A stretch of DNA of 64,000 nt from Akkermansiaceae bacterium. GTDB taxonomy: Bacteria > Verrucomicrobiota > Verrucomicrobiia > Verrucomicrobiales > Akkermansiaceae. Below are positions 8,184-17,370 of the stretch, piece by piece; positions within the stretch are counted from its first letter, which is position 1; every line of letters starts with the position of its first letter. The translations under genes were made by a program, and so were the position numbers. Under the pieces are notes generated by a model. The model did not search any database. It was not told where the DNA came from and saw nothing but the letters and a program-made list of their open reading frames with translations. The stretch lies in the NCBI GenBank assembly GCA_019634595.1, contig JAHCBC010000002.1:868001-932000 (forward strand), in the 5' to 3' direction.

Positions 8184-11100
8184 TCAGAACTTGATCGAGA
8201 TATCCGCTGCGGTCGCCGGGCTGGAGAGGTTGATGCTGGAGTGGCGGTTGTATTTCAGGATACCGACCTTTCCTTTTACCATGATGGCGGCGTCCTGGAC
8301 GGCGGCTTGGTCCGGCATGGTGGTGGCGCCTTCGACGACCACCACCTTGTCGAACGCGCCGGAGCCGCCGTTGCGCAGCATCACGAAAATCTCGTCTCCC
8401 GTGGTGGGGGTGTATCCGGCGGCGATGACCAGCTTCAGGGTCCCGCCCACCACGCCTGAGCCGGTCACCAGGACCTGGCCGTGCTGGCTTCCCGCGCCAT
8501 CGCTTCCCGCGCCCACGGGGCCTTTCACATAGGCATGATAGGTGGACCCATCGAGAAGGGTGAGATCACCGTCGATGGTGAGCAGGTCAGGTGTGTCAAC
8601 GAGTCCTCCCGCGAGGGTTCCGCCGGAAAGGATGGTGACGCCGCCTGCGGATGCCAGCCTGCCCTTCTGGCCGCAGAGGCGGCCACCGATGGTTGCGGTA
8701 TTGATGCGGGTGTTCCGCGTGGCCATCTCGAAGATGCTGCCCGCCGAGGTGCTGAGGTTTTCGCAGGTCACCGGGGATGTCGCCTTGATGCTGAGGTAGG
8801 GCGTCTGGGATACGCTCAAGTCCGCACCGTCCACGTCGATAGCGGCATGGATGCCGAAGCGGCCCGTCCCGCTGAAGTTGAGCGCATGCCCTTGGCCGAG
8901 GATGGGGCCGTGCATGGCAAAAGTCGCTCCGTTGAGCGCCTGGATCCCCGCGTCATCCGTCAGGGTGATGCTGCTTGCGGTGTTGCCGCTGCCGCCGATG
9001 GAAAGAGCACCCTCTCCGTTAGGTCCGTTGCCGGCGATCCGGAGATCATGGGAGAATGCCACGCCGTGTGCCGTGTAGGAAATGTTCACGCGTGCTCCCG
9101 CAGCGACGTTGATCGGTCCGGTGCTGCCTTGGATGGCGGTGGAGATGTACTCCAGCGTGCCTTCATCGACGGCCACCGCGCCGGTGGAGCTACCCGCGCC
9201 GTTCAGCTTCAGGTAGCCGGGGCCGGATTTGCGGAACGGGCCGGAGCCGGTGAAGGTGCCGCTGCTGGTGACGGTCTTGCCCGCCGCCACCTCCATGCCC
9301 CCGCCGCCGCTGCCGAAGGTCAGTTCGCGCGTGAAGTTGATGGAGTTCGGGAAAGCCAGCGTGCCGCCCCCGTCGAGCGTGATCGGGGTTCCGCTTTCAC
9401 CCATCACCGTCAGGTTCGGCAGTTCGAGCGTGGTGCCCGCGACCGTCAGCCGGGTGGAGTAGCTGGTTTGCGTTCCGGAGAGCCTCACCTTTGTTCCGGG
9501 CAGGCCGGTGAAGATGACGCCCGCGCTGCCGCGGATGGCGCTGGTGATCGTGGCATCCGGACCGGAGGCATAGATGTAGCCTTTGTTCGTGCCGAAATCG
9601 ATCGCCCCGCCGGTGAGGGAGCCGTTGTTGAGGATCAGGCCGGCCTTGCCATCGGCACCGCTGAAGCTGAGCAAGCGGCTGGTCAGGATCAGGTTGTTCG
9701 TGTCCTGCACGCGGAGTCCCGTGACCGTCGCGTCGGCTGCCAGGGTGGTGGCTGCGGTGATGTTGGGGATCTCCCCGTTATCTGCCATCCACGCGCCCGA
9801 TCGCTGGACGTAGCCCGTGTAAGGCTTGAAGCCACTGGTGGAGCCGTAGGCGGCGAAGTCACCGGTGCGGTCGCCCGCTGCCAGCAGGAAGGAGGGTGGG
9901 TAGGTGGCGCCGGGCGGCGTGTCCGCCTGGCCATCCAGCTTCAGCACGGTGTCCTGGCCCAGCGTTGCAACGAAGGTCGAGCCTTCACCGATGACGAAGG
10001 CGTCCGCGTTCGTCCCGGAACCGATGGTGGTGGTCAGCGTGTCCGCCGTGCCCTTGTCGAGGATCAGGCGGGCCGCGCCGTTGACCGTGAGTTTCGTTCC
10101 GGGGTTGCGGGCGATGGAAAAGTCCGCGTCGCCCGTGGCGGAGGAGTGCAGCGAGAGGGTTCCACCATTCAGGGTGATGTCGCCGTGGGTCACATCTCCG
10201 CCGCCCGTCGTGCGGAAGGTACCTCCGTTCACCACCAGGCCGCCGTTGAATTCCGCCGCGCTGCCGTTCCAGTCCAGCATCCCGGCCCCGGCCTTCACCA
10301 GCGCCTTGCCTGCCGCCACCCGGATGGGTCCGTCCACGGTGAGGGTGAACGCGCCGGTATCGATGACAGGCGCGGCTGCCGCCACCGTGAGTCCGCCCAC
10401 CGTCTGGTCCGCGCCCAGTGAGATCCGCCCGCCCACGTTCAGCACCCCGCCGCCGAACGCGCCGGAGACGTTGGACCGGATTTCCCCGGAAGATGAGAGC
10501 GTGCCGGTGTAGGTCCCGGGGGCATTGAGGATCACCGAGCCGGTGCCGGTTACGGACAACGGACCGGAGCCGGACAGCGCACCGTTGAAGATGACCGTGC
10601 GCCCGCCGGTATCGAGCGTGCCTCCGCCGGAGGAAACGACGACCGGATTGTCCGCCACCACGGTGCCCGCCGCGCGGAGGGTGCCACCGTCGAACTCGAT
10701 GGCCCCGCTGCCGAAGGCGGTCCGTGAGCTGCCCGGGATCTCCAGAATCCCTCCTTTCAGGATGGTGCCTCCGGTGTGCAGGTTGACCACGCCGAGACGC
10801 TGCGTGTTCGTGTCGATCTTCGTGATCGACCCCGACCCTCGGATCACGCCGGTGTGGTTCGTGGTGTAGCAGTCGGGGCGGTTGTGATTGCCCAGCGTCA
10901 GGTGATGACCTGCCAGATCGATGTTGCCCCAGCCATCCAGGCCGCCGAGCTTGAGGTCGGTGGCGGGCGTGAGCGCGTCATGCTTCTTCAGCGTGACGAT
11001 GCTGTTTTGGAGCGCTCCGGCCGACTCCACCCGGACGGTTCCATGTTTGATCTCCGTGCGGCCGGTGAAGGTGTTGTCACCCGCCAGGGAAAGGGTGCCG

Positions 11101-13454
11101 TCGCCCACCATGATGAGCCGCCCCATGTTCACTCCCGCCACCAGTTCCGGCAGGCCGCTGGAGAAGTCCCGGTAGCCGGTGTCCACCAGGTCGCCGTTGA
11201 GCGCGACGTTTCCAGGCCCGGAAACCACCACACCGCCCGTGCCCAGCATGTCGGTCTTTCCGTTGATGACGATCTTTCCTCCCGCCTGCCACGGACGCAG
11301 GTAAAGGGCTGCGGAGCGGGTGTTGATGTCCGTGTTGAAGGTCGAGGTGGCCGCCGAGTACTGGTTGATGCCGTACATGGCGTAGCCGTTGGCGAGCCAC
11401 TTGTTCACCGCTTCCAGTTCGATGGGGTTGCCATTGATCTCGTGATCCCCGGAGTCCGCGCCAAAGTTGATGCTGCGCACCCGCTTGGTCACCGGGATGT
11501 CGTTCTGGAACGTCCCGCCTGCCGTGGAGTTGAAGTCGAGCGTGTGCGTCTCATCCACGATGCCGGAAAATCCTCCCCCGCTCTGGTTCCAGTTGCCCGC
11601 TCCCGCCAGATGGAGTGCGCCGGGGGCGCTGACGGTGATGCTTTTCCCCGCTCCGGAAGCGGCGGTGGTGGTGAAGCTGGCGCTGGCCTGCCCCGCCGGG
11701 ATGGTCAGCGTTCCCGTCGATCCGTCGAAGGATGGCGACCCCGTGAGCTGGTATTCCGCGGGGAATGAAGCGTTGCCTGTGACGCCGAACGATAGGTTCA
11801 GTGCATCTGTCATTGGCCCGGAGCGGGTGAACGTCCAGGTGGCGGTCCCACCGGACGATGGGATCTCCGTGTGGTCCAGGGTGAGCGTCACCCCGTTTCC
11901 GAAATCGACCGGCGCGGAAGGCGTGCCGTTCCCGGGGGACGCGGCTGCCATCATGCGGCTGGCTCGCAGGCGGAAAAACCGGCGGGTGGTATCGGATTGC
12001 GGCAAAGAGGCACGGACGGTCTCCACGCTGCCGGAGGTGGAGAGAATCTGCTCGGAAATGAGGTCTGTCCTCCAGTCATCCGGACGCAGCGTTTCCGACC
12101 ATTCCACCACCGGAAATGCCGCCGCCGCCGTGTCACGGGTGTAGGTGAAATGGAATCCCTCCGCTCCCCGGGAAAGGATGCCGGGCACCGCATTTCGGGC
12201 ACCGATCGGGCTGCCGGTGGCGTATTCCATCAGATTGGGGATGCCATCTCCGTCCTCGTCGTCCAGGTCCGCCACCTCTTTGCCTTTGTGGCGGATGGCG
12301 GAAAAGGAGGAGGGGGCGGATCCGATGCGGAGGGTGGCGGAACGGGAGGCGTCCGCCCCCTGCCAGGTGACGCGCTTCTCCACCGGCGCGATGAAGTGGA
12401 TCGCCCGTCCGCTGAGGCCGTTGTGCTTGTTGTAGATCCAGCCGAGCTGCCCCACCTCCTTGTTGAAGGGCATGGGGTAGGCGGAGGCGTGGGGAAAGCC
12501 GCCCAGCAGCGTGGGGTAGTCCCCCGGTCCCCCGATCACGCCCCGGCCGGGCACCTCATTCTTTTCGATGCTGACGCTGGGCTCCCATGAGTAGGTCTGG
12601 AACGCGTCCGTCGTCACGAACTGGAGATCTTTTCCGTGGCTGCCGTTGAAGCCGAACATCACCAGCCATTTGTTCAGGTACCGGCTCCACAGCATGCCGG
12701 TGACACCGTACATGTTCCCATGGGTGAAGGTCTCGACGTTCGGCGCGCCCATGGCATAGCCATCGACCCCTGTCGCGATGTCGTAGGTGATGGTCTTCCT
12801 GCCGTTGTATTTCCCATGATCGATCCAATGGTGGGAGATTCTCACCAGCCGCGGCCGTGCGGGATCCGTGCGGGTGTCGATCGCGCAGATGCTCATCGCC
12901 CGCAGCGGGCCTTTCTTCCAGGTCTTCCCGTTGTCGATGGAGTAGATCGTCCGCGAGCCGTTCACCTCCCGCCCGGCCCAGTCCTCGATGTGGGTGAATC
13001 CGACCAGGTAGTTGTCGTCGATGACGTGTTCCTCCGTGGCGGATGGCGTGCTGTAGGTGGCGTCGTTCGGGTAGATCTCCAGGGTGACGGTCTGCCCACG
13101 CAAGGTCGGGTCGATGTCCACGGGCCGGTACACATCCTGGATCCAGTAGCCGCGTTCGTCAGGAGCATCTTCCGGCCCCCCGGGGATCCACTGGCCGTCC
13201 TTGCGGGTGTAGTCCAGAAGGAATCCGCCGCTGTGGCGGGACATCCACCAGCTCAGGTTCGTGTCCGGCTCGTTCGCCCCACCCCACACCAGGGGGAACT
13301 GCGCGTCCGGGAACCAGCCCGGTTTCGTGAACTTCGTGCCCGTTTCATCTCCCTCATAGACCGGGGTGATGGGACCGAGGATGCCGGACAGGTTGGCGGC
13401 TCCGGCGATTGCAGGAAATGTGGCCGCGGCAAGGATGAGGTGGCTCGGGGACAT
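8184..13454 (-). CDS. Giant secreted protein: beta-propeller-like domain plus autotransporter-associated beta-strand repeats
   Basis: About 1,756 residues from the ATG at 13454, which opens on a good signal peptide (MSPSHLILAAATFPAIAGA); the open frame extends 22 codons further upstream. Residues about 20-370 look like a sialidase/BNR-type propeller domain (SIDNGKTWKKGPL, VTTDAFQTYSWEPS). A DLDDEDGDGIPNLMEYATG motif, TSP3-like, follows at about 395. The remaining ~1,300 residues are G/T/S/N-rich repeats of the autotransporter-associated type (for example GDGTLSLAGDNTFTGRTEI, GPFRKSGPGYLKLNGAGS), predicted to form a long beta-helix. No C-terminal barrel or PEP-CTERM tail is seen, so the means of surface attachment is unclear. 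Confidence 0.85.
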   Translation of the reverse strand: MSPSHLILAAATFPAIAGAANLSGILGPITPVYEGDETGTKFTKPGWFPDAQFPLVWGGANEPDTNLSWWMSRHSGGFLLDYTRKDGQWIPGGPEDAPDERGYWIQDVYRPVDIDPTLRGQTVTLEIYPNDATYSTPSATEEHVIDDNYLVGFTHIEDWAGREVNGSRTIYSIDNGKTWKKGPLRAMSICAIDTRTDPARPRLVRISHHWIDHGKYNGRKTITYDIATGVDGYAMGAPNVETFTHGNMYGVTGMLWSRYLNKWLVMFGFNGSHGKDLQFVTTDAFQTYSWEPSVSIEKNEVPGRGVIGGPGDYPTLLGGFPHASAYPMPFNKEVGQLGWIYNKHNGLSGRAIHFIAPVEKRVTWQGADASRSATLRIGSAPSSFSAIRHKGKEVADLDDEDGDGIPNLMEYATGSPIGARNAVPGILSRGAEGFHFTYTRDTAAAAFPVVEWSETLRPDDWRTDLISEQILSTSGSVETVRASLPQSDTTRRFFRLRASRMMAAASPGNGTPSAPVDFGNGVTLTLDHTEIPSSGGTATWTFTRSGPMTDALNLSFGVTGNASFPAEYQLTGSPSFDGSTGTLTIPAGQASASFTTTAASGAGKSITVSAPGALHLAGAGNWNQSGGGFSGIVDETHTLDFNSTAGGTFQNDIPVTKRVRSINFGADSGDHEINGNPIELEAVNKWLANGYAMYGINQYSAATSTFNTDINTRSAALYLRPWQAGGKIVINGKTDMLGTGGVVVSGPGNVALNGDLVDTGYRDFSSGLPELVAGVNMGRLIMVGDGTLSLAGDNTFTGRTEIKHGTVRVESAGALQNSIVTLKKHDALTPATDLKLGGLDGWGNIDLAGHHLTLGNHNRPDCYTTNHTGVIRGSGSITKIDTNTQRLGVVNLHTGGTILKGGILEIPGSSRTAFGSGAIEFDGGTLRAAGTVVADNPVVVSSGGGTLDTGGRTVIFNGALSGSGPLSVTGTGSVILNAPGTYTGTLSSSGEIRSNVSGAFGGGVLNVGGRISLGADQTVGGLTVAAAAPVIDTGAFTLTVDGPIRVAAGKALVKAGAGMLDWNGSAAEFNGGLVVNGGTFRTTGGGDVTHGDITLNGGTLSLHSSATGDADFSIARNPGTKLTVNGAARLILDKGTADTLTTTIGSGTNADAFVIGEGSTFVATLGQDTVLKLDGQADTPPGATYPPSFLLAAGDRTGDFAAYGSTSGFKPYTGYVQRSGAWMADNGEIPNITAATTLAADATVTGLRVQDTNNLILTSRLLSFSGADGKAGLILNNGSLTGGAIDFGTNKGYIYASGPDATITSAIRGSAGVIFTGLPGTKVRLSGTQTSYSTRLTVAGTTLELPNLTVMGESGTPITLDGGGTLAFPNSINFTRELTFGSGGGGMEVAAGKTVTSSGTFTGSGPFRKSGPGYLKLNGAGSSTGAVAVDEGTLEYISTAIQGSTGPINVAAGARVNISYTAHGVAFSHDLRIAGNGPNGEGALSIGGSGNTASSITLTDDAGIQALNGATFAMHGPILGQGHALNFSGTGRFGIHAAIDVDGADLSVSQTPYLSIKATSPVTCENLSTSAGSIFEMATRNTRINTATIGGRLCGQKGRLASAGGVTILSGGTLAGGLVDTPDLLTIDGDLTLLDGSTYHAYVKGPVGAGSDGAGSQHGQVLVTGSGVVGGTLKLVIAAGYTPTTGDEIFVMLRNGGSGAFDKVVVVEGATTMPDQAAVQDAAIMVKGKVGILKYNRHSSINLSSPATAADISIKF

Positions 13455-13530
13455 GGTGGGTTTTCCGGGGCTGGGTGTCTCCGGTAATAACTGATTTCCC
13501 GAATCCGCGGGATGTGACACGGGAAATCAC

Positions 13531-14049
13531 TCACCCCGCCATCGGTGTGCCGGGAAAGTGATGCGCGTGCAGGAGGGCGAAAATCCGGAGCCTTTCGCGG
13601 AGCTGGATACCAACCTCCCTCCACTGCCGCCCGGCCACGGCCTCCCAAATGGCATCGACCGATGGCACAGGGATATCGCCCAAAGCCGGCCGCACGGCCT
13701 GCATCAGGGAAAGCGGCCTGGCCAAGCCTTGTGAGGCCACCTGCATCAGGTCGATGGTTTCCGGCCGTTTGAAGGGAATCCGCCCATGGATCAGTTCATA
13801 ATCGAACCCCACGCAGTTGTAGCCCACCACCTGGGCCGCCCGCTGCAAATGCACCACCAGACAGGCGCATTCGTCACCGCGGAACATTCGGAAGCCTGAA
13901 TGCGCATCGAACGTCGCGGCGACGGCCACTCCGCGGCGGCGGGTGGCGGCTTTGCCGAAACCTCCCGCTTCCGCGGCGGTTCTTTCCGGGATCACCTCCA
14001 GATAGAGATGCCGGACCCGGTCCGGTCCGGCGGATGGTCGGTCGGTCAT
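13531..14049 (-). CDS. RNase H-like 3'-5' exonuclease-fold protein
   Basis: 172 residues. The stretch RRRGVAVAATFDAHSGFRMFRGD and then VVGYNCVGFDYELIHG matches the YprB-like RNase H fold domain, where the GFNxxxFDYE motif carries catalytic acids. The later part (SLMQAVRPALG, REVGIQLRERLRIFALLHAHH) fits the usual helical tail with a Y/RxxxD-like end. Substrate is unknown. It is the last gene of a minus-strand set of four short genes from 14925, suggesting an accessory operon. The nuclease assignment is inference from motifs. Confidence 0.65.
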   Translation of the reverse strand: MTDRPSAGPDRVRHLYLEVIPERTAAEAGGFGKAATRRRGVAVAATFDAHSGFRMFRGDECACLVVHLQRAAQVVGYNCVGFDYELIHGRIPFKRPETIDLMQVASQGLARPLSLMQAVRPALGDIPVPSVDAIWEAVAGRQWREVGIQLRERLRIFALLHAHHFPGTPMAG

Positions 14050-14059
14050 GATGGATGGG

Positions 14060-14230
14060 CTAGGGTTTGCGGATTTCCTTCGGTGAAGCCACGACTTTGC
14101 ATCCGGGATTCTGTTGCTCGAAGATTCTCCGTGCCATCACCGTGTCGGTGGCCTGGATGATGGCCTTCTGGGTCGCGGAGTTGGAGGAGCCTGTCAGGAT
14201 GTAGGAGATTTCAAATGACCGGTGGGACAT
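14060..14230 (-). CDS. Small protein of 56 residues, unknown
   Basis: Reading the minus strand from the ATG at 14230 gives 56 codons beginning MSHRSFEISYILTGSSNSAT and ending ASPKEIRKP with a TAG stop at 14062-14060. It fills the gap between the DUF1643 gene and the RNase H-like gene with only 10 nt to the latter. The composition (alternating beta-like N-terminus, helix AIIQATDTVMARRIFEQQNPG) looks like a folded small domain rather than noise. No family recognised. Confidence 0.6.
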   Translation of the reverse strand: MSHRSFEISYILTGSSNSATQKAIIQATDTVMARRIFEQQNPGCKVVASPKEIRKP

Positions 14231-14266
14231 GACGGATGGGGTTGGAGGGTTGGGGGCTTGTTTGGA

Positions 14267-14791
14267 TCAGATCAGGGGAAAAGGCCGGAGATCCCCGCGC
14301 AGGTAAAGGGGGTGGCCCGGAGAGCCATTGAGGTTGCGGGACAAGGCATGCATCGGCGGCAGCATCGCACGCACCGCCGCATCCCGCCCGAGGTGGGAAC
14401 CATGTGCTCCCCAGGCGGCCAAGATCAGGTCCGCGCCGCGGACCAGGCGCTTCAGCGCGGCATCGTTGCCCGGGCCGATGGGATCCGGCTGGCGTTTCAT
14501 TTCCGCCGGATCCGTGTCGCGCCAGGCGAAAAGATTGCCGATGCGGACTTCCCCGAATCCCCAGCGCTTGGCGTAGGCGATGCACCGCCGCACCGTGGGA
14601 TCGGTTTCATCCTGGTCCGCGGTCGAGGGATTCAGGAGAATGAACAGGCAGGATGGACCATCCGACCAGCGGTAGGACCACGTGTAGCGGTAAAGCCCGC
14701 AGGGGGAAATCGTGGCGATATAGGATGACCCGGTGATGGGCCTGGCATGGCGTGCGGCGGTTTTCATAAGGGGTAGGGGGAGAATGGTCAT
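14267..14791 (-). CDS. DUF1643 family protein
   Basis: 174 residues. CLFILLNPSTADQDETDPTV, then RRCIAYAKRWGFGEVRIGNLFAWRDTDP and LILAAWGAHG are the diagnostic DUF1643 blocks. The family is common on phages, plasmids and accessory islands; its function is not established. The start at 14791 is chosen because its ATG overlaps the TGA of the upstream small gene (ATGA), indicating translational coupling; an internal ATG at 14767 is the alternative. Confidence 0.87.
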   Translation of the reverse strand: MTILPLPLMKTAARHARPITGSSYIATISPCGLYRYTWSYRWSDGPSCLFILLNPSTADQDETDPTVRRCIAYAKRWGFGEVRIGNLFAWRDTDPAEMKRQPDPIGPGNDAALKRLVRGADLILAAWGAHGSHLGRDAAVRAMLPPMHALSRNLNGSPGHPLYLRGDLRPFPLI

Positions 14792-14925
14792 TCGGAGCTT
14801 TCGGCCTGGATCTGTTTCCTCGCCGCCACCCGCTCCGCCTTCGCCTGCATCCGCTTGCCCCTCGGGCGCAGATGCCTCGCCCAGGAGCGGGTTTTTGCAA
14901 AGGTGTCTTTTCTTGCGTGGGCCAT
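14788..14925 (-). CDS. Small basic protein of 45 residues
   Basis: The minus strand from the ATG at 14925 encodes MAHARKDTFAKTRSWARHLR, then a K/R/A-rich helix ending QAESSE. It is strongly basic and probably nucleic-acid associated, though no domain is recognised. Its TGA overlaps the ATG of the DUF1643 gene by 1 nt plus frame (ATGA), which is the main support for both starts. It is the first gene of the four-gene minus-strand set 14925-13531. Confidence 0.6.
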   Translation of the reverse strand: MAHARKDTFAKTRSWARHLRPRGKRMQAKAERVAARKQIQAESSE

Positions 14926-15265
14926 GGAGGATCGGGTTGGACAGCGTTACCGGAAGCGTTGTTTCCGTTGGCAGGCGACGGAGCGGAAGTTATCCGATTC
15001 CTCTTCCTCGTTCCGGGACAAAGTTTGTGGACAAACTGGTGGCGCAGTAAGGGTGAACATTGCGGCAGAGCCGCCATGTCCGCTTCGCTCCCATTCCTGC
15101 CCACCGGCGGCATTGGGAACACGGAGCAATGGCGTTTCCCATAGGTCGCCCCATGCTGCCGAGGGCCACTCCTGAGTGTCCCTTGCTCCACATGGATCCT
15201 ATGCTTCCCATTCCTGCGAATGTCAGTCTCCCATCATCCGGGGAAAGTGGATGGGGTGCACTATG
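14926..15265. other. Intergenic stretch with repeat remnants
   Basis: 340 bp without a convincing gene. It contains a short hairpin (AGTTTGT GG ACAAACT at 15022-15037), a single arm of the MITE-like family (15053-15117), and another palindrome around 15163-15184 (GGGCCACTC / GAGTGTCCC). It looks like a landing zone for small repeats between the accessory genes 15266-17212 and the small-gene operon. No promoter was confidently identified. Confidence 0.6.
15053..15117 (+). repeat. Single arm of MITE-like intergenic repeat family
   Basis: The sequence beginning GTGAACATTGCGGCAGAGCC, continuing CATGTCCGCTTCGCTCCCAT and ending GGCGGCATTGG is closely similar to both arms of the element at 25846-26143. 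Here only one arm is present, so this is a solo arm or a decayed copy. Confidence 0.7.
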
Positions 15266-16117
15266 CTATTCGTCGTAATCAGTACACGCAAGTGAGCTTC
15301 TTCCAATGTTGCAATTCAATTTAATCCCATTGGAGATCCTTGGAGAAAAGCCAGGAGCGAGATTGTCGCAAAAGATGATTTCCAAATTATTATCTAATTT
15401 TCCGGTATCCCTCAATCTTGATATCAGGCAATTTCCTAAATATGATGTTGCGTTGTTTGCTCCATGAAAGACGATTGCTTCCAGATTTTTTGCGCCTTCA
15501 AATTCGTCAAATAATGATTCGATATAGGCAATGGGACATTTATAGCCCCAGCAGCGGATGAGAGCGGATTCTTCGATGGAATTGAAATCAAAGCTACTCC
15601 AGCTTTGACTGGTGATCCAAGGAAAGAAATTGGCGGCCACGAGGTGGAATTCAGTATCGTCGTCCATGTGGCCAGGGGGGCAACCGTTGTCTTTCAGATG
15701 GCCAATCACTCTGCCCAGTCGATCTCGCATTTTTGTATCGTCGCTGATTGGAATGCTGGAATTCAAATAAGATGATCCTTGTCCATAATTTATGCCAACT
15801 ACGAGAACCACCGGCAGGTCTGCATCGGATGAATTGGAATCAATCACCGCGCCGGCGGCAACCAATCCGCTGTCGCGATTGTCGGGGGTCTGCAGTACGA
15901 GGCATGTATCGAGATAATCTGTTGATGATTTATAGCTCTTGGAAGTTAGGCCGCAGAAGCATTTTCCGGGCACACAAGGGAGGAATGTGTCGGGTTGGAC
16001 TTTTTGGGAGGCGTTTCCGTTGATCTGGACTTGCTCGCCCGTTGTCGGTTCAAGAAGTTCACGGAATTTCTGTTGATTGAATTTTCCAAGAATATTTTCG
16101 ATATCTTTTCGTTTCAT
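15266..16117 (-). CDS. Orphan protein in AT-rich DNA; possible uracil-DNA-glycosylase-like fold
   Basis: 283 residues. Base composition is visibly AT-richer than every neighbour (runs such as TTTAATCCCATT and AATATTTTCGATATC), suggesting recent acquisition. No family is recognised with confidence. Visible blocks are LPVVLVVGINYGQGSSYLN (about 100-120), FHLVAANFFPWITSQSW (about 160), and AIVFHGANNATSYLGNCLIS (about 215). Their order, a glycine-rich strand-loop, an aromatic N/P loop and a His-Gly loop, loosely recalls the uracil-DNA glycosylase superfamily, but this is a weak inference. It lies 36 nt downstream of the gene at 16154 on the same strand. Confidence 0.6.
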   Translation of the reverse strand: MKRKDIENILGKFNQQKFRELLEPTTGEQVQINGNASQKVQPDTFLPCVPGKCFCGLTSKSYKSSTDYLDTCLVLQTPDNRDSGLVAAGAVIDSNSSDADLPVVLVVGINYGQGSSYLNSSIPISDDTKMRDRLGRVIGHLKDNGCPPGHMDDDTEFHLVAANFFPWITSQSWSSFDFNSIEESALIRCWGYKCPIAYIESLFDEFEGAKNLEAIVFHGANNATSYLGNCLISRLRDTGKLDNNLEIIFCDNLAPGFSPRISNGIKLNCNIGRSSLACTDYDE

Positions 16118-16153
16118 GATTTTTGAATTTGGTTGGATATGGGATGATGAAGG

Positions 16154-17212
16154 TTATCTCAAAAGGTTCCTCGTTCTCCTGTAATCCGGCTCATCGATAA
16201 ACCCAATCCGCTTGCAGATGTATTCATATCGTGCTTCGCCTTTCAATTTCCGGGACCGTGCCTCCTTGTCCGCTTCCTTCGCCCGGATCTTCAATTCATG
16301 GAGTTCATTCCTCCCGGTGGAGAATCCCGGGCCTTGCCTCATCACGCCACGGGCGTTGTGAAGGGCCTTGATCTTGTTCCAGTGCAGGTCGCGGCTCGCA
16401 TCGAAGCTCATGTATCCGGGAATGAAGATCTGGGTGCCGAACGGGGTGAGGACCACGGACGGTTTCAGGAGCAGCGGCTTGTCCCCTGACATCCCCCACA
16501 GGTAGTACTTCCAGCAGAAAAGATCGAACAGCGCCTGGAACCGTGCTTTGGGGCTTGAGAATGCCGCGCCTTCCCCCCGTTCCCAATTCCGTTCGGGGAT
16601 GAGCGTGCGATGAAAGAGGTCCCGGCCCTTCAGGTGGCGGCGGAATTGTTTTTTGAGAGCTTCCCAGTCATTGCGGAATTCAGCGGACTCACGCAGCCAG
16701 ACATCATATTCCTCATATTTCTCCGGAGCTTTCAGATATTCATCGAAGCGGCCATCGTGGATCAGCCGTTCCGATTTCCGCACGACCTCCGGTTTGTCGA
16801 GAACGAGGCGATTGAGGCCACAGCTTTGATCATCCGTTTTACCTTCCCAGTGGCCGAGAATGATCGATGCGACGATCCCGGCTTCGGGCAGACGTTTTGC
16901 CGGAGGGCGTTCCAACTGCCCCCGCAGAAAGCCCGCATGGTTTTCCGGAAACGATGGAAAGGCGGAGCCACATTGCCAGAACGCGAAACAGCACCAGCCG
17001 AAGGCCTCCGCGAGGCGAAGGGTCTCCGGGGACTCATCCTTTTCCAGGAGTCCCGGCAGTTCCCCGAAGAGGAATTTCAGCAACTCCTTGGCTGATTTCT
17101 GGTCGCAGAAGGGCCTCTCCGCCAAAGCTCCGGGAAGCTCCTTTCTCCATTGCCCCCGCGAAAGACCGAACCGCTCCAGCCACCGGTCCTTGAACGATTC
17201 AATTTGGCTCAC
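16154..17212 (-). CDS. Orphan protein, 352 residues, unknown
   Basis: Starts MSQIESFKDRWLERFGLSRG. It is rich in W, F, R, K and E, with a C-terminal basic helical segment (ELKIRAKEADKEARSRKLKG). The middle has CCFAFWQCGSAFPSFPENHAGF and a central charged region. No signal peptide, membrane segment or catalytic motif is recognised. It is followed 36 nt later by the AT-rich gene at 15266-16117, and the two may be one transcription unit. Its base composition is nearer the chromosome than that of its partner. Confidence 0.6.
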   Translation of the reverse strand: MSQIESFKDRWLERFGLSRGQWRKELPGALAERPFCDQKSAKELLKFLFGELPGLLEKDESPETLRLAEAFGWCCFAFWQCGSAFPSFPENHAGFLRGQLERPPAKRLPEAGIVASIILGHWEGKTDDQSCGLNRLVLDKPEVVRKSERLIHDGRFDEYLKAPEKYEEYDVWLRESAEFRNDWEALKKQFRRHLKGRDLFHRTLIPERNWERGEGAAFSSPKARFQALFDLFCWKYYLWGMSGDKPLLLKPSVVLTPFGTQIFIPGYMSFDASRDLHWNKIKALHNARGVMRQGPGFSTGRNELHELKIRAKEADKEARSRKLKGEARYEYICKRIGFIDEPDYRRTRNLLR

Positions 17213-17370
17213 CGTTGTACCCTATCCGTTGCGTCAAGCGGTGGCGGCCTCCGCGTGGGGGGCAGGCGCGCCGAAACTTTACCTTGCCAAAAGTCCGGGC
17301 AGCCGCTTGATTTCCCGCCCAACCTCAACCAAGGACGGTCTGGCTCCGGCTGGATCCACCCTTCAAGACC

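Noticed and set aside
8481..10421. 646-codon plus-strand frame inside the giant repeat gene
   Set aside because: Opposite-strand shadow produced by the repetitive Gly/Thr-rich coding sequence; no start signal or motif.
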